A stretch of DNA of 19,825 nt from JBJXHB01 sp046160725. GTDB lineage: Bacteria > Pseudomonadota > Gammaproteobacteria > Burkholderiales > Burkholderiaceae_C. Positions 7,285-14,237 of this stretch are shown piece after piece (position 1 is the stretch's first letter; each line of letters opens with the position of its first letter). The translations under genes and the position numbers were made by a program. The stretch is from the NCBI GenBank assembly GCA_046160725.1, contig JBJXHB010000345.1:1-19825 (forward strand). The letters run 5' to 3'. The notes below the pieces were generated by a model that was not told the DNA's origin, ran no database searches, and saw only the letters and a program-made list of their open reading frames with translations.

Positions 7285-8766
7285 TCAGTCGCAGACCGGC
7301 AAGGCCAGGCACAACCGCGTGCCGCCACCCGGCCCGGGCAGAGGCCGCAGGCTGCCACCGTGCAGCTGGGCCACGCGTTGCGCGATGGCCAGGCCCAGGC
7401 CGCCCAGGCTGCCGCTGGCGCGCTGCATTGGCGGCTCGCGCAGCGACTGCCCCACCAGCAGGCGCCGGCTGACCTCTTCCGGCAGGCCCGGCCCGGTGTC
7501 CTCCACCACCACCTGAGCGGTTGCGCCGTCGCGGTCCAGGCGGACCCGCACCGCGCCGCCTGCCCGGCCATGCCGGCGCGCGTTGTCGATCAGGTTGCTG
7601 AGGGCGCGCTCCACCAGTTGCAGGTCACCGTCGACCTCCAGCCGCCCGGGCGGCGGGCCGGCCAACGTCACCGCTGGCGCATCCGCCGTGGCGTCGAACT
7701 TCTGCACGGCGTCGGCCACCAGCTCGTCCAGGCGGAACCGTTCGCGCTGCGCCACCTGGTCGGTGGACTGCAACGCCGCCAGCTCGAACAGCTGCTGGGT
7801 CAGCCGTCGCACCTGGTCGCTCTGCCCCAGGGCGGCCCGCAGCAGCCGGGCCCGGGTCGGGTCATCGGCAGCCGCAAGCGCCTCCAGCAGGCCATGCAAG
7901 GCGGTCAGCGGCGTTCGCAGGTCGTGCGCCACGCCGGCCATGGTCTCGCGGTGCGCCGCCGCCTGGGCCCGCTCCAGCGCCGTCTGCTCCTCCAGACGTC
8001 GGGTCATGCGGTCGAACGCGCCCTGCAGGACTGCCACCTCGTCGCCGTTCCGTGCCGGCGGCGGGACGGCCGGTACCGATGCGACCATGCCGCCGCCATA
8101 GGCCTGCATGCGCGCCGCCAGCCGCATCAGCGGGCGGGTCAGCCGGCGCAAGGCAAAGGCGCCCAGCAGCAGCACCACCGTCAGGCCGGCCAGCATGGCC
8201 ATCAGCGTGGGCTGCCAGCGCGGCACCGCGGCCACCGCGTCGGCGCTTTGTCGGCGCGCCGCGCCATCCAGCACGACATAGAAATAGCCCGGAGGCCGGA
8301 CATCGCCCGGGCGCACCGGAAACATCGCGGCGCTGAACAGCCGGCGCTCGGTGCCGCCCATCGGATCAGTACCCAGCAACGGCGGCGGCGCACCGGCCAG
8401 GAAGGCCCGCACCGCGCTCAGGTCGACCTGGTGCTCGCGCACCATGCCGGGCGCGCCAAGGTACTCGCGCACGCGGCCGTCGGCGTCCAGCACATAGGCC
8501 TGCACGCCCGGGTTGACGGCCATCAGCTGCGCCAGCACAGCCTCGCGGCCGGCCCGCTCGGCCGCCTCGTTGCCGGGCAGGGTCACCTGCGGCCAGTGCT
8601 CGACGATATGGCGGGCCAGGCCGTGCGACAGCCGCTGCAGCGCCTGCAGCTCACGCACCCGCGCATCGCGGTCGAACACCACGGCCACGAAGCTGCCAAA
8701 CAGTGCCAGCAGCAGCGCCAGCAGCCACAGCAAGCGGGTCGGAAAGCTGCGCGCGCCGACGCTCAT
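7285..8766 (-). CDS. sensor histidine kinase, two-component system
   Basis: A 493-residue inner-membrane kinase. Transmembrane segment 1 is at about 12-31 and segment 2 at about 187-206, enclosing a periplasmic sensor region of about 155 residues with no recognised ligand motif. A HAMP linker follows (about 207-260). The HisKA H-box is VAHDLRTPLT with phospho-acceptor His281. The ATPase domain has the N-box NLIDNARRHG (391-400), G1 box DTGPGLP (423-429) and G2 box GLGLAIAQRV (456-465). All key residues are present, so it should be active. The ATG overlaps the stop of the response regulator gene by 4 bases (8763-8766), so the pair is translationally coupled. The signal is unknown. The gene is convergent with the hypothetical gene ending at 7258. 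Confidence 0.95.
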   Translation of the reverse strand: MSVGARSFPTRLLWLLALLLALFGSFVAVVFDRDARVRELQALQRLSHGLARHIVEHWPQVTLPGNEAAERAGREAVLAQLMAVNPGVQAYVLDADGRVREYLGAPGMVREHQVDLSAVRAFLAGAPPPLLGTDPMGGTERRLFSAAMFPVRPGDVRPPGYFYVVLDGAARRQSADAVAAVPRWQPTLMAMLAGLTVVLLLGAFALRRLTRPLMRLAARMQAYGGGMVASVPAVPPPARNGDEVAVLQGAFDRMTRRLEEQTALERAQAAAHRETMAGVAHDLRTPLTALHGLLEALAAADDPTRARLLRAALGQSDQVRRLTQQLFELAALQSTDQVAQRERFRLDELVADAVQKFDATADAPAVTLAGPPPGRLEVDGDLQLVERALSNLIDNARRHGRAGGAVRVRLDRDGATAQVVVEDTGPGLPEEVSRRLLVGQSLREPPMQRASGSLGGLGLAIAQRVAQLHGGSLRPLPGPGGGTRLCLALPVCD

Positions 8767-9467
8767 GCGGCGGCCTCGTAGCGGTAGCCCACGCCCCAGA
8801 CGGTGACGATGCGGCGCGGATCGCGCGGGTCGTCCTCGACCTTTTGGCGCAAGCGGTTGATATGGGAGTTGACAGTGTGCTCGTAGCCGTCGAAGCCATC
8901 GCCCCAGACCCGGCTGAGCAGCTCGCCACGGCCGAAGGCCTGGCCGGGATGGCGCACCAGGAAGGCCAGAAGGTCGTACTCGCGCAGCGTCAGCGCCACC
9001 GGCTGGCCGTCGCGCCGCAGCTGGCGGCGTCCGGTGTCCAGCATGAAGGGGCCGCAGCGCAGGTGGGCCGCCGCGCCGGCGGGGGCGCCGTTGCGCAACT
9101 GCTCCACGCGCCGCAGCAGCGCCCGCACCCGGGCCACCAGCTCCAGCATCGAAAACGGCTTGGCCAGGTAGTCGTCGGCACCCAGCTCCAGCCCGAGCAC
9201 GCGATGGGCCTCCGCCGACCGCGCGCTGAGCATGATCACCGGCACATCGGCATGGCGCGCGCGCAGATGCCGACAGACGTCCCAGCCGTCGGCGCCCGGC
9301 AGCATCAGGTCCAGCAGGACCAGGTCCCAGCGCTGGCGGTCCACCGCCGCCATGGCATGCCTGCCGTCGGCCTCGCGATGCAGCCGATAGCCGGCCTGCT
9401 CCAGATGCAGGCGCAGCGCATCGGCGATCGCGTCATCGTCCTCGACCAGCAGCAGGTGCTCATTCAT
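8763..9467 (-). CDS. OmpR-family response regulator
   Basis: A 234-residue DNA-binding response regulator. The receiver domain has the acidic pair in LLVEDDD (residues 7-13), phospho-acceptor Asp53 in LVLLDLMLPGADGWD and Lys103 in DDYLAKPF. After a linker, the C-terminal winged-helix domain has LTLREYDLLAFLVRHPGQ, the recognition-helix region HTVNSHINRLRQKVEDDP and the end IVTVWGVGYRYE, all typical of OmpR/PhoB proteins. The start at 9467 (MNEHLLLVEDD) is set by the normal beginning of the receiver fold; only a weak GAGAA lies upstream. Its partner kinase overlaps its 3' end. The PEP-CTERM gene lies 108 bases upstream on the same strand, so read-through or joint control is possible but unproven. 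The operator is not identified. Confidence 0.95.
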   Translation of the reverse strand: MNEHLLLVEDDDAIADALRLHLEQAGYRLHREADGRHAMAAVDRQRWDLVLLDLMLPGADGWDVCRHLRARHADVPVIMLSARSAEAHRVLGLELGADDYLAKPFSMLELVARVRALLRRVEQLRNGAPAGAAAHLRCGPFMLDTGRRQLRRDGQPVALTLREYDLLAFLVRHPGQAFGRGELLSRVWGDGFDGYEHTVNSHINRLRQKVEDDPRDPRRIVTVWGVGYRYEAAA

Positions 9468-9575
9468 GGGTTCTCGTTCGCCAAGGCCAGGATCGCCAGC
9501 CGCCCCGGGGAAGCCTGCGCAGGCACAGGCCACGGTGCCCTGCCCCGGTCAAGGTCGTGGCCACGGTCGTTGCCG

Positions 9576-10379
9576 TTACAGCGCGGCACGGCGGCGGCGC
9601 GCCACGGCACCGACGCCAGCCAGGCCAGCCAGCAACAGGGCCCAGGTCTGCGGCTCCGGCACCGGTGCGATCTCGAAGCTGATGCGGTAGACGTTGTCCG
9701 CCGCGGCCAGACCGCTGTGGAACACATAGTTGGCGCCGGTGGTCAGCCCGTTGAAGCCGGCCAGCTCCGCGAAGTTGAAGGCCACGACGGAGTTCTGCTG
9801 CGCGCGCAGGTCGTTGTTGCCGACGAAGGCCGCCGCCGCCGGGTCGAAGACCTCGGAGCCGGCGTCCCAGATCTGCCGCGCCTGCTGGTCGATGCTGGAC
9901 AGGGCCAGGTTGCCCATGACGTCGAAGACGCGGTAGCGGGTCGGCGAGTCGTTGCCGATGAAGAAGTCGTTGCTGGGCACGACCATCGCCGCGAAGGTGA
10001 AGAACGGGTTCAGCATCGTGTCCACCGACAGCGTCAGCGACGCCGAGGCACCCGGCAGCAGCAGCCCGCCGACCGTGCCGCGCTGGGCCGTGGGGTCGGC
10101 GGCGGCAAACGCTGGCTGCCAGTCCGTGCCAGAGCCGCCTTCGGCCACCGAGATGATGGGCGCCGTCGCCACACCGCCCAGATTGAAGGCATCGAAGACG
10201 CCGGCGTTGAAACCGAAGTGCAGCGGCGCAAACGAGACGTTGTTGGTCGGGGCCAGGTTGTGCACCGTGACGGTGACCTGGCGCTGCGCGGCCTGGGCAC
10301 CGGCGACCATGACCAGGCAGGCGCCGGCCACGGCCCACAGGCGGCTGGCGGGCATCGAGCGGGTGGACAGTTGATTCAT
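9576..10379 (-). CDS. PEP-CTERM sorted secreted protein with spondin domain
   Basis: A 267-residue exported protein. The start at 10379 has TGGAG upstream at good spacing. A signal peptide covers about residues 1-30 (cleavage near AGAQA). The body matches the spondin-N fold, with SVDTMLNPFFTFAAMVVPSNDFF (about 118-140 in parts), RYRVFDVMGNL and IWDAGSEVFDP (170-180). The C-terminus is a full PEP-CTERM signal: Val-Pro-Glu-Pro at 240-243, a hydrophobic helix (about 246-260) and RRRR (261-264). Such proteins are cut and sorted by EpsH-type exosortase in bacteria that make exopolysaccharide; no exosortase gene is in this window. The function is probably cell-surface or extracellular, perhaps adhesion or matrix. 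It is divergent from alkB and shares with it the palindrome-rich region at 10456-10523. Confidence 0.93.
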   Translation of the reverse strand: MNQLSTRSMPASRLWAVAGACLVMVAGAQAAQRQVTVTVHNLAPTNNVSFAPLHFGFNAGVFDAFNLGGVATAPIISVAEGGSGTDWQPAFAAADPTAQRGTVGGLLLPGASASLTLSVDTMLNPFFTFAAMVVPSNDFFIGNDSPTRYRVFDVMGNLALSSIDQQARQIWDAGSEVFDPAAAAFVGNNDLRAQQNSVVAFNFAELAGFNGLTTGANYVFHSGLAAADNVYRISFEIAPVPEPQTWALLLAGLAGVGAVARRRRAAL

Positions 10380-10455
10380 TGTGTTCTCCAGGTGTCGGGT
10401 TGTGGACCCATCGGCACGCCATTCGCGCCGGGGCAGGGCCACGATAGGCAGGCCG

Positions 10456-10523
10456 GGTCACGCGGTCCTCGCACCCAGATCACGGCGCCGTGATCCGGGG
10501 TCACGGCATCGGGTCCGAGGACC
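10456..10523. promoter_or_regulatory. operator-like region between the spondin/PEP-CTERM gene and alkB
   Basis: A perfect 18-bp palindrome GATCACGGCGCCGTGATC lies at 10478-10495, extended to 26 bp (10474-10499) with one mismatch pair. The half-site G(G/A)TCACG(G/C) recurs in the same orientation at 10456, 10478 and 10499, spacings of 22 and 21 bases, two DNA turns each. A second inverted repeat, GGTCC-GA-GGACC, follows at 10512-10523. On the minus strand TATCGT (10441-10446 on the plus strand) could be the -10 element of the PEP-CTERM gene, which would put the repeats over and upstream of its -35 position. No strong promoter is visible for alkB. The regulator is unknown. Confidence 0.6.
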
Positions 10524-10584
10524 GGTACCTTTGCGCGCCATGGGCGGTCCCGCCGGTTGACCCGCGCCGCCGGCCTGTTGCACC

Positions 10585-11760
10585 ATGCCGCTGATGCCCG
10601 CATCTGTATCCGCATCCGTGCCCGTTGACCGCGACCCGCGCCGCCTCTGGTGGTGGCTGTCGGCTGCCCTGCCCCTGGGCGCCCTGCTCAACCTGATGCG
10701 CTGGCTCGACAGCGGTGCCACGTTGTGGCTGTGGGCGATGCCGGCCTTCACCTACCTGCTGCTGCCGCTGCTGGACGCCCTGCTGGCCCGCGACCAGCGC
10801 AACCTGTCGGCGCCGGCCCGGGCCGCGCTGGACGGCGCCTGGCGCTACCGGCTGCTGGTCGTGGCCTATGTGCCGCTGCAACTGGCCACGCTGGCGCTGG
10901 GCTGCTGGATCGCGGTGCAGCACGGCGCCGCGCTGAGCCCGGCCGCTTGGCTGGGCCTGATCCTGACGGTGGGTGGGGTCACCGGCGTGGGCATCAACAC
11001 CGCACACGAGCTGGGCCACCGCAGCGTGGCCTGGGAGCGGGCCCTGGCCCGGCTGGCCCTGGCGCCGACGCTGTACGGGCATTTCCAGGTCGAGCACAAC
11101 CGCGGCCATCACCGACGGGTGGCCACCCTGGACGACCCGGCCAGCGCGCGCATGGGCGAGTCGTTCTGGGCTTTCCTGCCGCGGGTCATGCTGGGCAGCG
11201 TGCGTTCGGCCTGGGCGCTGGAGTCGCGCCGCCTGGCGGCCGCCGGCCATGGCGCCTGGCACTGGCGCAACTACAACCTCCAGTCATGGAGCCTCAGCGT
11301 GCTGCTGCTGGCCGCGCTGGTGGCGGCGCTGGGGCCGGCGGTGCTGCCGTTCTTCCTGGTGCAGGCGCTGTATGGGGCGTCATTGCTGGAGGTGGTGAAC
11401 TACATCGAGCACTACGGCCTGAAGCGCGCACCCGGCCCCGGCGGCGCGCCGCAGCGGGTGACACCGCAGCACTCCTGGAACAGTGCGCATGCGGTGTCCA
11501 ACCTGTTTCTTTTCCAGCTGCAGCGCCACAGCGACCACCATGCCAACCCTGGGCGCCGCTTCCAGCTGCTGGACCATGCAGCGGACGCGCCGCAGCTGCC
11601 CTCCGGCTACCCCGGCATGCTGCTGCTGGCCTATGTGCCGCCGCTGTGGTTCGTGGTGATGAACCCGCGGGTGCTGGCGCACTACGGCGGCGACATCGAG
11701 CGGGCACAGCTGCATCCGCCCTGCGCCGCGGCGCTGCGGCGTCGTCATGCCCTGCCCTGA
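10585..11760 (+). CDS. alkB: alkane 1-monooxygenase (AlkB family)
   Basis: A 391-residue integral membrane di-iron enzyme that oxidises the terminal carbon of alkanes to 1-alkanols with electrons from rubredoxin. The eight-His signature is complete: HELGH (141-145), EHNRGHH (170-176) and RHSDHH (314-319), plus the AlkB/XylM-specific NYIEHYGLKR (272-281), which separates it from fatty-acid desaturases. Hydrophobic segments lie near 22-40, 46-67, 90-112, 120-139, 235-266 and 343-360, the usual six-helix plan. Length is close to P. putida AlkB. The start could be 10585 or the ATG at 10594; no clear ribosome binding site decides. No rubredoxin, rubredoxin reductase or alkane regulator gene is in the window, so electron donors must come from elsewhere. 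Chain-length range cannot be read. Confidence 0.94.
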   Translation: MPLMPASVSASVPVDRDPRRLWWWLSAALPLGALLNLMRWLDSGATLWLWAMPAFTYLLLPLLDALLARDQRNLSAPARAALDGAWRYRLLVVAYVPLQLATLALGCWIAVQHGAALSPAAWLGLILTVGGVTGVGINTAHELGHRSVAWERALARLALAPTLYGHFQVEHNRGHHRRVATLDDPASARMGESFWAFLPRVMLGSVRSAWALESRRLAAAGHGAWHWRNYNLQSWSLSVLLLAALVAALGPAVLPFFLVQALYGASLLEVVNYIEHYGLKRAPGPGGAPQRVTPQHSWNSAHAVSNLFLFQLQRHSDHHANPGRRFQLLDHAADAPQLPSGYPGMLLLAYVPPLWFVVMNPRVLAHYGGDIERAQLHPPCAAALRRRHALP

Positions 11761-11797
11761 TGCCGCAGCCGGCACCGGCGCCGCACCCCGCCAGGCT

Positions 11798-11812
11798 GGT
11801 TCCACCCGAACC
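11798..11812. terminator. possible small hairpin between convergent genes
   Basis: GGTTC and GAACC (11798-11802, 11808-11812) form a 5-bp stem with a 5-base loop in the 51-base gap between the ends of alkB and the receiver gene, touching the stop codon of the latter. There is no T-run. It could act weakly in both directions. Confidence 0.25.
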
Positions 11813-12198
11813 TACAGGCCCAGCTGCCGCAGTGTGGAGACCAGGTCGCCGGGCATGAAGGGCTTGGTGATCCAGGCCGCCGCGCCCAAGTCGCGGCCGG
11901 CCTGCTTGCGTGCGGTGTTCGAGTCCACGCTGGCGATCACCACTGGCAGCCGCTGACCAAAGGACTGCCGGCGCAGCCAGGCCACGAAACCAAAGCCGTC
12001 CATGACCGGCATGTGCAGGTCGCACACCACCGCATCGACTTCACTGGCCAGGGATTGGGCCTGCTGGCCGTCTACCGCCAGCATGACGTCGTAGCCGGCC
12101 TGCTCCAGCATGATCTGGGTGACCGTGCGCGAAATGGGCGAGTCGTCGATGACCAGCACACGCTTGCGCGTGCCGGCCTGTATGGGCGTGGTCTGCAT
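11812..12198 (-). CDS. stand-alone CheY-like receiver protein
   Basis: A 128-residue single-domain response regulator with no output domain. Visible landmarks are the acidic pair in VLVIDDSP (14-21, Asp18/Asp19), phospho-acceptor Asp60 in VVCDLHMPVMDGF, Ser90 in VVIASV and Lys112 in ITKPF, so it should be phosphorylated. The start at 12198 is preferred over the ATG at 12228 because AGGGAG lies just upstream. Such proteins act by binding partners (motor, kinase relay or enzyme). No kinase or chemotaxis gene is adjacent, so the partner is unknown; the OmpR/kinase pair at 7285-9467 already has its own regulator. It has its own likely promoter (TATAGT at 12247-12252) and is convergent with alkB. 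Confidence 0.92.
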   Translation of the reverse strand: MQTTPIQAGTRKRVLVIDDSPISRTVTQIMLEQAGYDVMLAVDGQQAQSLASEVDAVVCDLHMPVMDGFGFVAWLRRQSFGQRLPVVIASVDSNTARKQAGRDLGAAAWITKPFMPGDLVSTLRQLGL

Positions 12199-12246
12199 GA
12201 AACTCCCTGGCGTGCAGGATTCGGACATCCTGTCGACTGCTGGCCC

Positions 12247-12252
12247 ACTATA
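12247..12252 (-). promoter_or_regulatory. -10 element for the receiver gene
   Basis: TATAGT on the minus strand, a 5/6 match to TATAAT and rare in such GC-rich DNA, predicts a start near 12240 and a leader of about 42 bases. A weak -35 (CTGAGC) lies 17 bases upstream. The leader holds a 6-bp hairpin, CAGGAT/ATCCTG (12215-12232), which covers the alternative ATG at 12228. Confidence 0.5.
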
Positions 12253-12303
12253 GCCGCGCAGTACCTGGAGCTCAGGACCGGACCGGCCCTGCTGATGCGC
12301 CGG

Positions 12304-13149
12304 CTACAGGCGCACGGTGCCGGCCACCACCTCGGCCACGTCCCCGCCGATCCAGATGTCGTCGCCACGTTGCTGCACATGCACCAGGCCGTCGCGGCCG
12401 AGTGCGGCGCCCTGGCCGGCTACATAGGCCGTTGGGGCCAGGCCCTCGCCGATCAGCCACTGCGCCAGGCCGGCGTTGAGGCTGCCGGTCACCGGGTCCT
12501 CCGGCACACCCAGGCCTGGCACAAAGGCCCGCACCTCGAAGGCACAGGCCGCGCCGGGCGGCCATGCGCCGACCACGCCGAGCTTCAGGCCACGCAGCGC
12601 CGCGAAGTCCGGCTGCAGGCCCTGCACCGCGGCCGCATCCGGCAGCAGCGCAGCCAGCCAGCCCGGCCCGTTGTCCACCCACTGCAGGCGCCGGAGCGCA
12701 GCCGGTGCGATGCCCAGCCCGGCCAGCACCTGGGCGCGCAGCGCCGGGTCGTCCGCCGGGCCGCTGCGCCGCAGCGGTGGCGCGGCAAAGGCCAGCCGGG
12801 CACCATCGCGGCGCACCCGCACCAGGCCGATGCCGCACTGCTGCACCACCTCGTCGGCGTTGCGCGGCCGGCCACCGCCCGCCAGCCAGGCATGGCAGCT
12901 GCCCAACGTCGGATGGCCGGCGAAGGGCAGCTCGCCGCCGGGCGTGAAGATGCGCACCCGGTAGTCGGCGCCGGGCGCGTCGGGCGACAGCAGGAAGGTG
13001 GTCTCGGACAGGTTGGTCCAGCGCGCGAAGGCGGCCATGCGGTCGTCGTCCAGGCCGTCGGCGTCCAGCACCACCGCCAACGGGTTGCCCAGCAGCGGCT
13101 CGGCGCTGAACACGTCAAGCTGCTGGAAGCGGCGGGTCTTCGGTGTCAT
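12304..13149 (-). CDS. PhzF family isomerase/epimerase-like protein
   Basis: A 281-residue protein of the PhzF family, which has a diaminopimelate-epimerase-like double barrel and catalyses isomerisations such as that in phenazine synthesis. Motifs in order are QQLDVFSAEPLLGNPLAVV (9-27), NLSETTFLL with candidate catalytic Glu49, GGELPFAGHPTLGSCHAWL (about 82-100) and EDPVTGSLNAGLAQWL near the C-terminus. Length fits the family. The start at 13149 gives the normal N-terminus and lies 4 bases after the stop of the dehydratase-like gene, so it is the last gene of the operon. No other phenazine gene is present; the true substrate is unknown and probably an amino-acid-derived compound, given the neighbours. 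Confidence 0.93.
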   Translation of the reverse strand: MTPKTRRFQQLDVFSAEPLLGNPLAVVLDADGLDDDRMAAFARWTNLSETTFLLSPDAPGADYRVRIFTPGGELPFAGHPTLGSCHAWLAGGGRPRNADEVVQQCGIGLVRVRRDGARLAFAAPPLRRSGPADDPALRAQVLAGLGIAPAALRRLQWVDNGPGWLAALLPDAAAVQGLQPDFAALRGLKLGVVGAWPPGAACAFEVRAFVPGLGVPEDPVTGSLNAGLAQWLIGEGLAPTAYVAGQGAALGRDGLVHVQQRGDDIWIGGDVAEVVAGTVRL

Positions 13150-13153
13150 GGCT

Positions 13154-14179
13154 TCAGGGTTCCACGGGTGGGTTGGCATGTTCATCGGCCAGGCCGGCGT
13201 CGACTGCGCCGGAGGCCAGCACGCCGGCATAGACATCGCGGTCCACGTTGCCGCCGCTCAGCACCAGGGCCACGCGGCGTCCCCGCAGCATGTCGCGCTC
13301 GGCCCAGGCCGCGGCCAGCGCGGCCGCGCCGGCGCCCTCGGCCACCTGGTGGCTGCACTCGAACAGCAGGCGCATGGCCGCGGCCACCTGCCCATCGCTG
13401 ACCTGCACCACCCGCACGCCACCAGCGGCCAGGCGCTGCAGCGCCGCCGGCTAGGGCGTGCGGAAGGCCATGCCGTCGGCCAGCTGCGTGGTCACCGGGT
13501 GCGACACCGCGCGGCCCTGCTGCAGCGACAGCGCATAGGCCGGCGCGCCGGTCGAGACCACCCCGACCACCTCGCAATCCAGGCCCAGCGCGTCGCGTGC
13601 GGCGACGATGCCGCAGGCGCCCGAGCCCAGGCCGATCGGCACATACACGTGCTGCAGGGCCGGCGCCGCGTCGAACAGCTCCAGCGCATAGCTGGCCACG
13701 CCGTCGATCAGGTCATCATGGAACGACGGCACCATGCACCAGCCGCGCTCGGCCGCCAGGGCGGCGGCATACTCCCGCGCGGCCTGGAAGTCCTCGCCAT
13801 GCTCGAGCAGCTCGACGCCCAGCGCGCGCATGGCGGCGTTTTTCTCGCGGCTGTTGCCCAGCGGCACGACGATCAGCGCTGGCACGCCGGCGCGCTGAGC
13901 CGCGAAGGCAATCGATTGGCCATGGTTGCCACGCGTGGCGCTGACCACGCCGTGCGGCCATGCACCGCCCGCCCGCAGCCGGTCGAAGTAGATGATGCCG
14001 CCGCGGATCTTGAAGGCGCCGACCGGGGTGTGGTTCTCATGCTTGACCCACACCTGCGTGCCGTCGCCTGGCCGGCCGGCAAAAGCCTGCTCCAGCAGCG
14101 GCCAGCGGATCTGCGGCGTCGGCGGCATCACCGCGTGCACCGTGGCGGCGGCCTGGCGCAGGCGCTGCAACGGTGTCAT
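13154..14179 (-). pseudogene. threonine dehydratase-like PLP enzyme, interrupted by an in-frame amber codon
   Basis: A fold-type II PLP enzyme of the threonine/serine dehydratase group (deamination to 2-oxo acids). From the ATG at 14179 the frame encodes VKHENHTPVGAFKIRGG (46-62) with the PLP lysine Lys58, SATRGNHGQS, and the phosphate-binding loop PIGLGSGACG. Translation then meets TAG at 13451-13453 (codon 243), right after DGMAFRTP. The same frame continues as PAALQRL...VVQVSD, AEGAGAAALAA and VLSGGNVDRDVY, ending at 13154. Joined, the parts give a normal full-length enzyme of about 340 codons with no frameshift. The missing part holds the SGGN segment whose Ser contacts the PLP ring nitrogen, so the 242-residue product should be inactive. 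A sequencing error, true nonsense mutation or read-through are all possible. Confidence 0.88.
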
Positions 14180-14237
14180 GACTCGGCCCGCAGGGCTGCG
14201 CACCGAGGACGACGCGCAATCCGGTAGCCGCGCCCGG

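Noticed and set aside
10585..11760. Reading the His-box membrane protein as a fatty-acid desaturase
   Set aside because: NYIEHYGLKR and the EHNRGHH spacing are specific for the AlkB/XylM group.
13154..13417. Separate small gene made from the 3' part of the dehydratase (GTG start at 13417)
   Set aside because: It is in the same frame as the upstream part and aligns with the C-terminal end of the same enzyme, so it is a fragment and not an independent gene.
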